64,000 nt of DNA from JADGHX01 sp035760965 (GCA_035760965.1 DASTRY010000051.1:105815-169814); one strand, 5' to 3'. Shown: positions 1-9,185, numbered from the stretch's first letter. The notes: generated by a model from the sequence alone, not told the origin. Numbers and translations: made by a program.

Positions 1-1322
1 GTGCGCTTGATCGTGAAGTCGTACGAGCGCGGCTCCTCGTTCTGCAGGCCGAGCGCGAGATAGCGCCCGTTCGAGAGGTCCATCACCAGCTCGAGCGTGG
101 TCCACAGATTCGGCACCTCGTAGTAGTTGATGACGTGGCCTTCCTGCACGCGATAGAGCTGCCCGCGCCGGTCGTAACAATCCACCGCGACGATCTGCCA
201 CGAGTCCTCGTCCACGTAGAGCGTGCGCCGGCTGTAGAGATGGCTCGTCCCGGGCTTGAGCGTCGAATCCACCACCCACACCCGGTGCAGCTCGTAGCGC
301 GCGAGGTCCTGGTTGATGTGATTCTTCTGCAGCAGGTCGCTGTACTTCACCGTGTTGCTGTGAAGCTTGTACGAGTTGTACGGGACGTACATCTCCTTCT
401 TGCCGATGAGCTTCCAGTCGTAGCGCTCCGGCGAGCCGTTGTACATATCGTACTGATCGGACGTGCGCAGGTTGTCCGCGTTCGTGCCGGGATTGTCGAA
501 CGCCACGTTCGGCGCGCGCCGCACGCGGCGCTGCCCCGGGTTGTAGACCCACGCGCGCCGGTTCTCCTTCGACTGATCGAGCGTCTCGTGCACCAGCAGA
601 ATCTCGCCGGCGAGCCGTGCAGGCTGCGTCGTCTCCTGGATGAAGAACGCGATCACGTTGTCCAGGCTCTGCTCGGTCATGCCCGGCACCGAGTACTGGA
701 ACAGAAACTCGTCGCGAAACTTCACGAGCGTGTACGCGCCGCTTGCGGTCACCGGCGCCTGCCCGATGGAGCGCTGCGCCGTGTCCGCCCGATAGCGCAG
801 CACGTGATTCCAGAACACCTCGACGCCCTGCTTCGGGATCGGAAACGGAATGCCTTCGACCGCACCCGTCACGCCGTTGCCGCCCGGCGCGAGATTCGCG
901 GTGGTCGCGATCCGCTTGGTCGCGTCGTAGATGCGCTGCGGGAACGCGGCGCTCCGGCGCGTCGGATACACGATCATCTTGTAGTCTTTGTACGTCTCGA
1001 AGAGCTTCTTGTGGCCCTCCGTGAGCTTCGCGGCGTACTGCCCCATGTTGCTCGCGGTGATCGTGAACAGCGGCTTGTCCTGCGCGAACGGATCGGGGTG
1101 GTGCTGGCCCGTCTTGTAGTCGGGGAAGCCCGCGTCGGCCGGCGATTTGATGCCGCCCGTCCACTCGGGAATGGTGCCATCCGCGTTGCCGGCTTTTTCG
1201 GCGCCCATCGGCGTCAAGTCCGCGCCGAGACGCGCCGCTTCCTGCGCCGTGATCGCAGCCCATGCCGGCAACGTCACGCACGCGGCGGCGGCCGCAAGCA
1301 CTGTCTTCCGCAACACGTTCAT
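1..1322 (-). CDS. DUF1329 family protein (3' end cut by window edge)
   Basis: The visible 440 residues match the DUF1329 family, secreted or outer-membrane-associated proteins of about 450 aa, so only the last few residues should be missing. The start ATG at 1320-1322 is preceded by a GAGGAGGCGGAGG purine stretch, a strong ribosome binding site. A signal peptide (basic start, Ala-rich core ending near AWA, about residue 22) implies export. A segment reading ADLTPMGAEKAGNADG followed by IPEWTGG is the conserved opening of the family. The gene starts 16 nt after the stop of the upstream DUF1302 gene, and the two are normally encoded together. The molecular function is not established; in related bacteria the pair lies beside RND/MMPL-type exporters or hydrophobic-compound metabolism, so a role in lipid or hydrophobic molecule transport is only inferred. 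Confidence 0.88.
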   Translation of the reverse strand, partial: MNVLRKTVLAAAAACVTLPAWAAITAQEAARLGADLTPMGAEKAGNADGTIPEWTGGIKSPADAGFPDYKTGQHHPDPFAQDKPLFTITASNMGQYAAKLTEGHKKLFETYKDYKMIVYPTRRSAAFPQRIYDATKRIATTANLAPGGNGVTGAVEGIPFPIPKQGVEVFWNHVLRYRADTAQRSIGQAPVTASGAYTLVKFRDEFLFQYSVPGMTEQSLDNVIAFFIQETTQPARLAGEILLVHETLDQSKENRRAWVYNPGQRRVRRAPNVAFDNPGTNADNLRTSDQYDMYNGSPERYDWKLIGKKEMYVPYNSYKLHSNTVKYSDLLQKNHINQDLARYELHRVWVVDSTLKPGTSHLYSRRTLYVDEDSWQIVAVDCYDRRGQLYRVQEGHVINYYEVPNLWTTLELVMDLSNGRYLALGLQNEEPRSYDFTIKR

Positions 1323-1338
1323 GATCGCCTCCGCCTCC

Positions 1339-3429
1339 TCAGAAGGACACCTTGACGCTCGCCGACACGAAGTCGCGATCGTTGAGATCGTTCCAGCGCC
1401 CTGCGCCGCTGAACTGGGTCCACGCGACATCGAGCTCGTACGTCGCGCGCAGATTGGCCGAGACGCCCAGCGTCAACCCCTTGCGTCCTTCGACGAAATT
1501 GCCGCCCGGCCCCGGAGAGGTGCCGTTCACGTCGTGCGACCACGAGAACCGCGGCAGGATGTTCCACGCGCCGATGAGATTGGGATACTCGAGCCGCCCC
1601 GCGAGGCGATAGCCCCACGACGTGCGATCGGGGAAGCGATCCTGCGGCTCGACCTCGCCGAAGTGCCGGCCCGCGAGCTCCGCGTTACCGCTCACCGACG
1701 TGCCGGGACCGTTGTAGCGCAAGCCGCGACCGGTGGGTCCGCCATCCAGCTTGTTCTCGAGGCCCGGGATGTAGTCCACCGCACCCTCGAACACGAGCAC
1801 GAGCTGCGAGGCGCGCATGATGTTCGCGAACGTCTGCGTCGCGGTGAACTGCGCCTGCCAGGTGTGCTTGTCGCTCCATCCGCGCACGTCCTGATTCAGC
1901 CCGAACACACCCAGCTGATTGCAGCGCGTGAGCGTCGCGCCCGCGCCGGGCAGACACGTTGCGGGCAACGGCGTCCCGCGGAGGGCTGCGAGCCCGGATT
2001 CGAGCGGCGCGAGCGCGGCGAACAGCAGCTCCACGTCGTCGAACTGCAGCGGCTGATTCTCGCGCCAGGCCACTTCGCCCTGCAGCGCGGTCCCGGTCGC
2101 CTGCACTTGCGTGTTGAACGAGAGGCCGAGCATGTGGATGTCTTCCGGAAACTCCGTGAAGTAGCCGGCCGTCTTCGCGTACTCGTGCGTGGCGATGTTC
2201 GTCGCTTGCGCAGTCACATCGCCGCCGGCGAGCAGCGTGTTCGCGCCGATGGTCGCGTACTGCTGCGCGAGTGCCTGTGCGAGATTGCCGCCCGCCTGCT
2301 GGGAGCTCGCGACCGCGGCCTGCGTGGCCGTCGCCACCGCCGCAGCGAGCGGCAGGCCCGCCGCAATACCCTGCGCGGCCGCGCCCACCGCGGTGAGCGC
2401 ACCGAACGCATTGCCGAGCCCGGCTTGCGTGCCGGTGCGTCCCGAGATCACGGGCAGCCGGCTGTGATAGTTCAGGAAGTAGAACCCGAGCTCCGTGCCG
2501 TTGTTGAAGTCCGGCAGGAACAGCTTGAAATTCAGGCCGTACTGCCCGCCGTTGCTCGGCTTGCGCGTGTCGAGGCGGTTGACGTTCTGGAAGTCGGCGA
2601 TGAACGGGCCGCCGAGCGGACGGAAGTCCACACCCTGATCCGAGAACGCGCCGAACCCGAGCACGACGCGCTGCCCGCCGGGCACGGCGAAATCGTTGGT
2701 GCTGAAGTACGAGCCCGCCGGCTCGGGCCGGGTATCGTTCCAGTCGGTGATGTACACGAGCTGCGTGCTCAGCTGATCGGTGAGCTGCAGGTTGAAGACC
2801 GCCATTTCCTGCGGCAGGAACGCCTCCTTCAGCTCCGAGCCGGGCACGCGCAGCGCGGCCACGTCGAAATGGTTGATCACGTTCAGTCCGCCCTGGATGA
2901 ACGTGCTCTCGCCCCAGCTCAGCACCTGGCGCCCGAGGCGCAGCTCCGCCGGCATGCTGCCCATGTCGAAGCGCGCATAGCCGAAGAGATCGAGCAGGCG
3001 CACGTAGGAGCCGACGAGATCCTTCGCCGCACGCGACAGCGGCGTGCGCTCGGTGTGATCGTTCTCCGCCTCGAAATCCTCGAGCGCCGAGCCGCGCACG
3101 AACACGCCCAGGTTGTCCGATTGCGAGTGCAACGAGAGCTCGCTGACGATCTTGGCCGCCTTGCTGAAGAGGCCCTTGCTGTAGTTCAGGTTGCCGTCGT
3201 CGATGTTCGGCGAGCGCCCGCAGCCGCCGTCGGCGGTGGCGATGAGGTTGCAGTCGCGGTCGGCGACCCGCCACGCCTGTCCGTAGGAAATCGTCGTATC
3301 CCAGCTTCCCGAGATGCTTCCTTCCGTGAAGTCCGCCGCGCGCGCATCGAGCGCGAGCGCCGCGCCGACGGTTGCGGCGATGCCGGCCGCGACGAGACCA
3401 CGATGACGCCGGATGTGCTCGATCCTCAT
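1339..3429 (-). CDS. DUF1302 family outer-membrane protein
   Basis: This 696-aa protein has a cleavable signal peptide (cut after about residue 32, ARA/AD). The mature part is rich in alternating polar/aromatic strands and ends in Phe (VKVSF), as beta-barrel outer-membrane proteins do. The motif GRQVLSWGEST, near residue 165, is typical of DUF1302. An Ala/Gln-rich low-complexity insertion lies at about residues 340-400. The start ATG at 3427-3429 follows a GGGGG ribosome binding site. It is the first gene of a two-gene unit with the DUF1329 gene 16 nt downstream, an association common in Gammaproteobacteria. The family is thought to form channels or receptors for hydrophobic substrates; the substrate cannot be read from the sequence. 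Confidence 0.88.
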   Translation of the reverse strand: MRIEHIRRHRGLVAAGIAATVGAALALDARAADFTEGSISGSWDTTISYGQAWRVADRDCNLIATADGGCGRSPNIDDGNLNYSKGLFSKAAKIVSELSLHSQSDNLGVFVRGSALEDFEAENDHTERTPLSRAAKDLVGSYVRLLDLFGYARFDMGSMPAELRLGRQVLSWGESTFIQGGLNVINHFDVAALRVPGSELKEAFLPQEMAVFNLQLTDQLSTQLVYITDWNDTRPEPAGSYFSTNDFAVPGGQRVVLGFGAFSDQGVDFRPLGGPFIADFQNVNRLDTRKPSNGGQYGLNFKLFLPDFNNGTELGFYFLNYHSRLPVISGRTGTQAGLGNAFGALTAVGAAAQGIAAGLPLAAAVATATQAAVASSQQAGGNLAQALAQQYATIGANTLLAGGDVTAQATNIATHEYAKTAGYFTEFPEDIHMLGLSFNTQVQATGTALQGEVAWRENQPLQFDDVELLFAALAPLESGLAALRGTPLPATCLPGAGATLTRCNQLGVFGLNQDVRGWSDKHTWQAQFTATQTFANIMRASQLVLVFEGAVDYIPGLENKLDGGPTGRGLRYNGPGTSVSGNAELAGRHFGEVEPQDRFPDRTSWGYRLAGRLEYPNLIGAWNILPRFSWSHDVNGTSPGPGGNFVEGRKGLTLGVSANLRATYELDVAWTQFSGAGRWNDLNDRDFVSASVKVSF

Positions 3430-3518
3430 GCCCGACCCCCGCTGCCTTGCTTTTTCTCGCCGACTGCGTGCATCGAGCGGGCTTGCGCCCGCCGCCTCTC
3501 GTACACGAGTCGCGCGCG

Positions 3519-3524
3519 AGTATA
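3519..3524 (-). promoter_or_regulatory. Candidate -10 box for the DUF1302/DUF1329 unit
   Basis: On the minus strand the hexamer TATACT (5/6 match to TATAAT) is followed by CGCGCG, about 90 nt before the DUF1302 start codon. No convincing -35 hexamer is seen at the usual distance. Similar TAxACTCGC sequences precede plsB and glgP in this window. Confidence 0.4.
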
Positions 3525-3543
3525 GCCGAACAAATCGCCGCGA

Positions 3544-5973
3544 CTAGCTGTGAGTCACCTGCAGAATGCTGTGCCGGATCTGCTCGTTCAGCACGAGTTG
3601 GGCGTCCGCGGCGACACGAGTCAGGACGTCGTCGAATTCGAGCTTGCCGGCGGCGGAGACCCGAATCACGCCGCGCGCGCGCAGCAGGTCGATGAAATTC
3701 TTGAAGAGCGCGCGGTCGAAGAACTCCGGCGAGTTGATGCCGTAGAGCATGGTCATGCGCTGCCCCATGAGCTGACAGCGCTCTTCGAGTGCAGCCTGCG
3801 TGATCTCGCCGCTGCCCGCTTGCAGCAACAGCGCTACGGCCAGGTAGTAGCGCTCGATCGTCTGTATAGTCGCCTGCGCCAGCAGCGAGAGTTGTACTGC
3901 ACGCGCAGAGTTCGGCGGCGGGCGGCGCCATTCACTGCCGTTCTCCACCGCTTCGATGAGCCCGTGCTGCGCGAGGCAGGCGAGCACGCGCTCGACGACC
4001 CCGGGAAGCTCGCTCTCGCTCCAACGCAGGAACAGCTCGGACGCGATGTACGGATAGATACGCCACGCGAGTCGCTGGATGTCTTCCGTCCGCATCGACG
4101 CGTTGCTGTCGAACGCGCAAGCGATGAGCGACGGCATCGCGAACAGGTGCAGGACGTTGTTCCGGAAATACGTCATCAGCACCGCGACCTCCTCTCGCAT
4201 GCGCACCAGGTCGCCGAGCGGGTGTTTCTCGCGTGCCGTCACCTGCATGGAATCGCCGTACGCCAGGATGTCAGCGGGACTAAGGTCCGTAACCGTTACG
4301 CGCTCGCTGTACGGGAAACTGCGCAGGAGAGCGAGATACAGCTCGAGCTGCCGCAGCAGATCGCTTTCTGGCAGCGTCTGTCGTGGTGTCGCGAGCAGCG
4401 TCACCGCGAGCAGGTTGATGGGTGACACGGCCGCCGCCGCGTTGATGTTCTGCATGATCTTCTCGGCCAGCTGATCCACGGCCGGGTTGATCCAGGGAAG
4501 GCGCGTCACGTCCTCCAGCGCGCGTTTGCTCCACTCCGGATCGAACTGCTCGAGCAGCTCGCTGAGGAACACGGGCTCGCCGATGTTGACGTACACCCGG
4601 CCGAAACGCTCTCGCAGCCTGCCCAAGGTGGCCACGAGGCCAAGGACGCTCTCCTTCTCCTTCGGCTTGCCCGACAACTCACCGATGTACGTTGCGCCCT
4701 CCACGACCCGCTCGTAGCCGAAGTACACCGGCAGGAACACGACAGGCCGCTGCGGGTGGCGCAGGAAGCTGCGTACCGTCATGGACAGCATGCCTGTCTT
4801 CGGCTGCAGCAGTCGGCCCGTGCGGCTGCGCCCACCTTCGATGAAGTATTCGATCGAGTGCCCGCGCGCCATGATCGCCGCGAGATAGTTCGTGAACACC
4901 ACCGTGTACAGCGAGCTGCCGCGGAAGCTCCTGCGGATGAAGAACGCCCCGCCCTTGCGCAGCAGCCGCCCGACCACGGGCAGATTCAGGTTGATGCCCG
5001 CGGCGATGTGCGGGATCGCATAGCCCTGCCGGAAGATCGCGTACGACAGCAGCAGATAGTCCATGTGGCTGCGATGACAGGGCACGTAGATGATCTCGTG
5101 ATCCTTCGCCAGCCGCTCGAGCGTCTCGATGTGCGCGAGAACCACGCCGTCGTAGAGCCGGTTCCACAGCCGCGTCAGCGCGAACTCCATGAAGCGCACG
5201 AACGCGTGCGAGTAGTTCGCGGCGATTTCCTCCGCGAGCTTCTGCGCCTGCACCATCGCTTGCCGCCGGGTGATCTTCTTCTCGCGCATCTCCTGCGCGA
5301 TGGCGGCGCGCACGGCATGCGTGCGAAGCACGCGAGTGATGATGGTGCGGGTATGCGAGAGGTCCGGCCCGATGCGCGCGGTACGCTGGCGCGCGTACTG
5401 CAGTCGCAGGGCTCGCGCCACGCGCCGGCTCTGTATTTCGACGGCAGCCTCTTCGCCTAGCAGCCCCCGCAGCGACAGCGGCTCGCCCATCTCGATGAGC
5501 GTATTGCGGCCGTTGAAGAGCACCTGAAGGAACTTGCGGAGTCGGCTGGTGAGGGCCCATTCCTCCGCCAGTATCAGCTTGAGGAACGAGCTTTCCTTCT
5601 GCGGCGCACGCCCCCAGTACACGGCCACCGGCACGAGGTCCACGTCGATGTCCGGATGTTCGCGCATCGTGCGCGCGAGCTGGACGAGCGCTTCCGGGGG
5701 ACGGCGGTCGATGCGCTCATCCCAGAAGCCGAGCGGACGCGTGAGATAGAAGAACGAGCGCAGCTCGCGTGCCGGCTTCACCAGTCGCTTCTGCGGACGC
5801 GGCAATTTCAGCTTCACGGTGGCGTTCTGCAGCACCGCCAGGTCCGTGACGCTGCGCCGCTCGAGCACGTAGCAGATCGGCTTCGGGTGGCTCCGCAGGC
5901 GGGCGACGGCATCCTCCGGTCGCACCGTGAATCGCACCCAGAGGGCCAGCAGCCGTCGCAGAAACCAGTTCAT
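3544..5973 (-). CDS. plsB: Glycerol-3-phosphate 1-O-acyltransferase PlsB
   Basis: PlsB acylates sn-glycerol-3-phosphate at position 1 with acyl-CoA or acyl-ACP, the first step of membrane phospholipid synthesis, at the inner membrane. The 809-aa length fits the family (E. coli about 807). The catalytic H-x4-D motif is H300-RSHM-D305, followed by the glycerophosphate-binding block FFIRRSFRG and the FIEGGRSRTG block. The N-terminal region has a hydrophobic/basic membrane-associated segment at residues 1-16. It appears monocistronic, with its own putative promoter upstream and the DUF1302 gene starting 115 nt downstream. Presence of PlsB, rather than only PlsX/PlsY, supports a gammaproteobacterial origin. 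Confidence 0.97.
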   Translation of the reverse strand: MNWFLRRLLALWVRFTVRPEDAVARLRSHPKPICYVLERRSVTDLAVLQNATVKLKLPRPQKRLVKPARELRSFFYLTRPLGFWDERIDRRPPEALVQLARTMREHPDIDVDLVPVAVYWGRAPQKESSFLKLILAEEWALTSRLRKFLQVLFNGRNTLIEMGEPLSLRGLLGEEAAVEIQSRRVARALRLQYARQRTARIGPDLSHTRTIITRVLRTHAVRAAIAQEMREKKITRRQAMVQAQKLAEEIAANYSHAFVRFMEFALTRLWNRLYDGVVLAHIETLERLAKDHEIIYVPCHRSHMDYLLLSYAIFRQGYAIPHIAAGINLNLPVVGRLLRKGGAFFIRRSFRGSSLYTVVFTNYLAAIMARGHSIEYFIEGGRSRTGRLLQPKTGMLSMTVRSFLRHPQRPVVFLPVYFGYERVVEGATYIGELSGKPKEKESVLGLVATLGRLRERFGRVYVNIGEPVFLSELLEQFDPEWSKRALEDVTRLPWINPAVDQLAEKIMQNINAAAAVSPINLLAVTLLATPRQTLPESDLLRQLELYLALLRSFPYSERVTVTDLSPADILAYGDSMQVTAREKHPLGDLVRMREEVAVLMTYFRNNVLHLFAMPSLIACAFDSNASMRTEDIQRLAWRIYPYIASELFLRWSESELPGVVERVLACLAQHGLIEAVENGSEWRRPPPNSARAVQLSLLAQATIQTIERYYLAVALLLQAGSGEITQAALEERCQLMGQRMTMLYGINSPEFFDRALFKNFIDLLRARGVIRVSAAGKLEFDDVLTRVAADAQLVLNEQIRHSILQVTHS

Positions 5974-6009
5974 TCTCTACGTGTCACCCGCCCGCTCCGC
6001 GGCGCCGCG

Positions 6010-6015
6010 AGTGTA
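6010..6015 (-). promoter_or_regulatory. Candidate -10 box for plsB
   Basis: TACACT on the minus strand followed by CGCGG, about 36 nt before the plsB start codon; the same TAxACTCGC layout as before the DUF1302 gene and glgP. No clear -35 element is visible. Confidence 0.4.
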
Positions 6016-6035
6016 GTAGGGGAATGGCCGCCGCG

Positions 6036-6557
6036 CTATTCGAACGCAGGTGCCGGCAGGTCCAGCGCGATCAGGAAGTATTCGAAGAGGTGGCGCACGA
6101 CGCGGAGCTGGTTGTGCAGACGATGGTCGCTGTCGAGCAGATGAAGCGCCGCGCCGTATTCCTTCGCGAAGCGGATGCTGTGCTCGTACGGCACCACATC
6201 GTCGCGCCAGCCATGCACGAGCGCGGCCGGACAGTCGAGCACGCCCTGGCGCAGCTCCGGCAATCCTTCCATGTAGAGCGCGGGCGCCATCAGAAAGACG
6301 CCGCGCGCATGCAGGAGCGACGCGGAGGCGACGGAAACGAAGCCGCCCATGCTGGAGCCGACCAGCACCAGATCGCCCTGCAGCTCCTTGCAGAAGTCGA
6401 CAAGCCGGGTGATGCGCGCCCGAGGATGATCGATGCCGCGGTAGTCGACGGACTCGGTCTCGTAGCCCTCGCTACGCGCCACTTCGGCGAGCGCGGAAAT
6501 TTTGCGGCCCCAAGGACCGCTTTCCTGACCGTGCGAAAAAACGACGTATCGGCTCAC
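6036..6557 (-). CDS. Alpha/beta-hydrolase fold protein (YqiA/YcfP-like esterase)
   Basis: A small (173 aa) single-domain alpha/beta hydrolase. After an N-terminal strand and oxyanion segment (FSHGQESGPWG) comes the nucleophile elbow G67-S68-S69-M70-G71, with Ser69 the likely nucleophile. A candidate acid lies in HGWRDDVVP and the candidate His in LLDSDHRLHNQ near the C-terminus. I chose the GTG at 6555-6557, preceded by a GGGGG ribosome binding site and 14 nt after the upstream stop, over an ATG at 6587 that would overlap the alkyltransferase-like gene. The family contains small cytosolic esterases of poorly known substrate. It probably forms an operon with the upstream gene; their functional link is not evident. 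Confidence 0.78.
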   Translation of the reverse strand: MSRYVVFSHGQESGPWGRKISALAEVARSEGYETESVDYRGIDHPRARITRLVDFCKELQGDLVLVGSSMGGFVSVASASLLHARGVFLMAPALYMEGLPELRQGVLDCPAALVHGWRDDVVPYEHSIRFAKEYGAALHLLDSDHRLHNQLRVVRHLFEYFLIALDLPAPAFE

Positions 6558-6571
6558 AGAGCCCCCGGAAG

Positions 6572-6901
6572 TCAACGCGGCTTCCACAACACTTCATCGA
6601 GATCGACCGCACTCCTTCGCTGGACTCGTCCGTTCGTCACTTTAACTCCCTCGGACCGCAGGCGCCGGCTCTGTTCGGCATGCGCCTTCGTGTTCTTCGG
6701 GAAGGTGATGCGCTCGCCGGCGGCGACCACACGGTGCCAGGGCAGACGCATGCGCTCCGGCGCCACTCGCAGCGCATATCCGACGAGGCGTGCCCGACCC
6801 GGCAGCCCCGCGAGCCGCGCCACTGTGCCGTACGTGGCGACGCGGCCGCGCGGAATCGCACGCACCGCACGCCAGATGGCCTCGAGCGCTTCCGTCTTCA
6901 T
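6572..6901 (-). CDS. Alkyltransferase-like protein (ATL, MGMT-family DNA-binding domain)
   Basis: A 109-aa protein made only of the DNA-binding domain of O6-alkylguanine-DNA alkyltransferases. The active-site motif is P54-W55-H56-R57-V58, with Trp replacing the alkyl-accepting Cys of PCHRV. This is the hallmark of ATL proteins, which bind O6-alkylguanine lesions and flag them for nucleotide excision repair instead of repairing them directly. The helix-turn-helix region (GRVATYGTVARLAG, residues 19-32) is intact. The start ATG at 6899-6901 is preferred because it gives the usual family N-terminus; an in-frame start 18 nt upstream is possible. A second MGMT-family protein that retains its Cys lies at 43054-43965. 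Confidence 0.9.
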   Translation of the reverse strand: MKTEALEAIWRAVRAIPRGRVATYGTVARLAGLPGRARLVGYALRVAPERMRLPWHRVVAAGERITFPKNTKAHAEQSRRLRSEGVKVTNGRVQRRSAVDLDEVLWKPR

Positions 6902-7015
6902 CGGACGCAATACTCCCATTCGGGCACGTCAGTTCGCCAGTGACCTTGAGCGGCACTCTGGTTTACAGTGGATCAGAGGCTAAGCAGGAGCGTAGTCATT
7001 ACTGCGGGCTCCGAC

Positions 7016-7558
7016 ATGTCCGACCCCACCTCTGCCACCGGGACGCATTCCGGCGTCACGATAGGACCGGCGGTCCCACCGGCAGACCTCGAAGCGGGCC
7101 CGGTGTTGCGCGCGTGGCAGAAGGCGTCCAGATCGGCGCTCGGGCGCTGGTTCTTCGCGCGCGCGGTGTGCCGGCGCGCTCCCTACTTCAGCACGATCCG
7201 CCCGCGGTTTCTGGAGCTCGCGCCGGCCGTGTGCCGGGTGAGCATGCGCAAGCGTCGCAGTGTCGAGAACCACATCCGCACGGTGCATGCGCTGGCGATG
7301 GGGAATCTGTGCGAGCTTGCGGCGGGGATGGTCACGGAGGTGACCATCCCATCGGCCATGCGCTGGCTGCCCCGCGGGATGACCATCGAGTACTTGCGCC
7401 GCGCGGAATCGGACGTGACCGCGACCGCGCGACTCACCAAGACGCAATGGCCCGGACACTCGGAGAACATCGCCGTGCCGGTCACCGTCGTGGATGTCAC
7501 CGGCACGGAAGTCGTCCGCGCCGTCATCACGATGTACGTCTCGCCGAAGCGCCTGTAG
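7016..7558 (+). CDS. DUF4442 hotdog-fold protein (putative thioesterase)
   Basis: About 180 aa with the DUF4442/PaaI-like hotdog pattern: RFLELAPAVCRVSMRKRR, then a hydrophobic helix (HALAMGNLCELAAGM) and the strand pair VEIP-like/IEYLRRAESDV. Hotdog proteins of this group hydrolyse acyl-CoA thioesters; substrate unknown. The start is uncertain. A GTG at 6968 would overlap a TACAGT -10-like hexamer (6964-6969), so translation more likely begins at ATG 7016. An AGGAG stretch precedes an ATT codon about 24 nt before this ATG. The N-terminal 30 residues are poorly conserved in character (Ser/Thr/Gly rich). It is convergent with the sheath gene, whose stop is 1 nt away. Confidence 0.75.
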   Translation: MSDPTSATGTHSGVTIGPAVPPADLEAGPVLRAWQKASRSALGRWFFARAVCRRAPYFSTIRPRFLELAPAVCRVSMRKRRSVENHIRTVHALAMGNLCELAAGMVTEVTIPSAMRWLPRGMTIEYLRRAESDVTATARLTKTQWPGHSENIAVPVTVVDVTGTEVVRAVITMYVSPKRL

Positions 7559-7559
7559 C

Positions 7560-9185
7560 TCAGTCGATCAGCAGGCCGCGCAGAATCGTGGTTTCGATTT
7601 CCCACTCCAGGCGCCGCCCGGAGGTCGTGGCCCGGTTGGGCCAGGTCGGACGACAGGTGCTCCCGCCCGGCGTGTGCGTGATGAGCCAGGCGTGGAACTC
7701 GGAAGGCTTGGTGATGGCGATGCCGAAGAGCACCTTCACTTTGCCTTCGGCTACCGTGCGCGGCTCGTTCACCCGCTCGTCGCAGATGACGAAGTAGCTC
7801 TCTTCGGGGTTCGAACCGGCGAAGGCGCCCTGCTGATCGAGGCCGTCGAGGAACTCTTCGACCTGCCGGCGCGCGCGCTCCCACGTCGGATCGCCGCTCT
7901 TGTCGAACACCATCCAGCGCGTGCCGCGCTCGATGCTTGCCGTGACGAAGAGCGACAGACGGCGCGCCGACAGATACTTCCAGTCGGGCGAACCGGAGCT
8001 GCCGGCGGCGAGCGTGCGTGGGCTCGCCACGTTCCGCTGCGTCGAGCGCACGGCGGTCAGCGTGTTCACGCCCGCCTGGGCAAGGCGCACGCGCTCGGCG
8101 TCCGAGACGACCGACGCCGGCCGCAAGCCGGGGCGCAGAACCGAATCCTCGCCTTCCGCCGCGGCCCACACCGGCCACGTTTCATCGCTGCGCGCGATCA
8201 AGCCGGCCGCCGCGCCGCACGAGCCGAAGGTTTCGTGGCGCCCGCGCAGTCGATCGAGCGCGACGATACGCGGGTAGTACATCACGGCGTTCTCGCTGCG
8301 GAACGGCCAGTCGCGCAGCTCCGTGAGCGCACGGCTCGCGGTGACCCATGTCGAGGGCGGATCGACGACGAGCATCGCATGCCGATCACGACAGAACCGC
8401 GCGGCGATCATGAGCGTGCTGAGCCCGACGTCCTGCTCGCGCGTGAGCGGCGGAATGCAGAGAAAGTTGAACATCGGCACGGCGCGCAGCGCGAAGAGGC
8501 CGGTGGATTCGCTTGCCGAGCCGATGATGTCGTAGTCGGTGAGCGGCGCGCCGTCGTCGCCGTCCGCATTCGAATTGATGTAGCCGACGATCGGCGAGCC
8601 CGGATTGCGCACCGAGCGATCCGGCCGGGTCGCCGGCAGCGGCCCGCTCACGCGAGCAAGGCGCGAATCCATGAGGATGTCGGCCACGCAGCGGCCGGCG
8701 TCGGGCAGCACCGAGAGGCGACGGAAGATCTCCTGCTCCTCGATCAGCTCGGAGCCCGCCGAGCGCACGCGCTGCAGGACCAGATTGAAGCGGTCCGGCT
8801 CACTGTCCGCAATGCCGTCGTAGTCCACCGAGGCGCGCAGGAATTCGCGCGAGCCGGGCTGCAGCGCGATGAGCTTCAGCTGCTCGTTGCCGGCCGGCAG
8901 CGTCAGCGTCGGCGGCCGCGCGCCGTTGGCGACGCGCACGATGTACGCCTCGCGCCCGCCGTTCTCGAAGAACTGCTCGACGGCGTACGAGAGGGTCGAG
9001 GGCTGCCACAGCCCGCCGAACGTCTGGCTGAATTCGCTGAAGCTCGTGACGGATAGCGGCTTGTTGACCGGGCCCTTCAGGCACCGGCCCACGAAGGCGG
9101 CGATTCCGGTGGGGACACGCTCGATGGCGTGCTCTGCGCCACCTTGTCCCGCGAGTTCGACGCCGGAGACACGGCGTTCGGCCAC
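7560..9185 (-). CDS. Orphan contractile tail sheath protein
   Basis: A 541-aa protein with the organisation of phage/eCIS tail sheath proteins. The N-terminal segment VPTGIAAFVGRCLKGPVNKP matches the conserved start of the fold, followed by FSQTFGGLW and AVEQFFENGGREAYIVRV. The C-terminal sheath domain is unmistakable: SIERGTRWMVFDKSGDPTW, then FLDGLDQQGAFAG, then YFVICD and KVLFGIAITKPSEFHAW. A GTG at 9183-9185 is preferred as start because a TATTGT -10-like hexamer lies about 40 nt upstream, inside any longer reading frame, and because this start gives the normal family N-terminus. No tube, baseplate, spike or ATPase gene is adjacent, which is atypical. It may be a domesticated remnant or assemble with products encoded elsewhere. 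Confidence 0.88.
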   Translation of the reverse strand: MAERRVSGVELAGQGGAEHAIERVPTGIAAFVGRCLKGPVNKPLSVTSFSEFSQTFGGLWQPSTLSYAVEQFFENGGREAYIVRVANGARPPTLTLPAGNEQLKLIALQPGSREFLRASVDYDGIADSEPDRFNLVLQRVRSAGSELIEEQEIFRRLSVLPDAGRCVADILMDSRLARVSGPLPATRPDRSVRNPGSPIVGYINSNADGDDGAPLTDYDIIGSASESTGLFALRAVPMFNFLCIPPLTREQDVGLSTLMIAARFCRDRHAMLVVDPPSTWVTASRALTELRDWPFRSENAVMYYPRIVALDRLRGRHETFGSCGAAAGLIARSDETWPVWAAAEGEDSVLRPGLRPASVVSDAERVRLAQAGVNTLTAVRSTQRNVASPRTLAAGSSGSPDWKYLSARRLSLFVTASIERGTRWMVFDKSGDPTWERARRQVEEFLDGLDQQGAFAGSNPEESYFVICDERVNEPRTVAEGKVKVLFGIAITKPSEFHAWLITHTPGGSTCRPTWPNRATTSGRRLEWEIETTILRGLLID

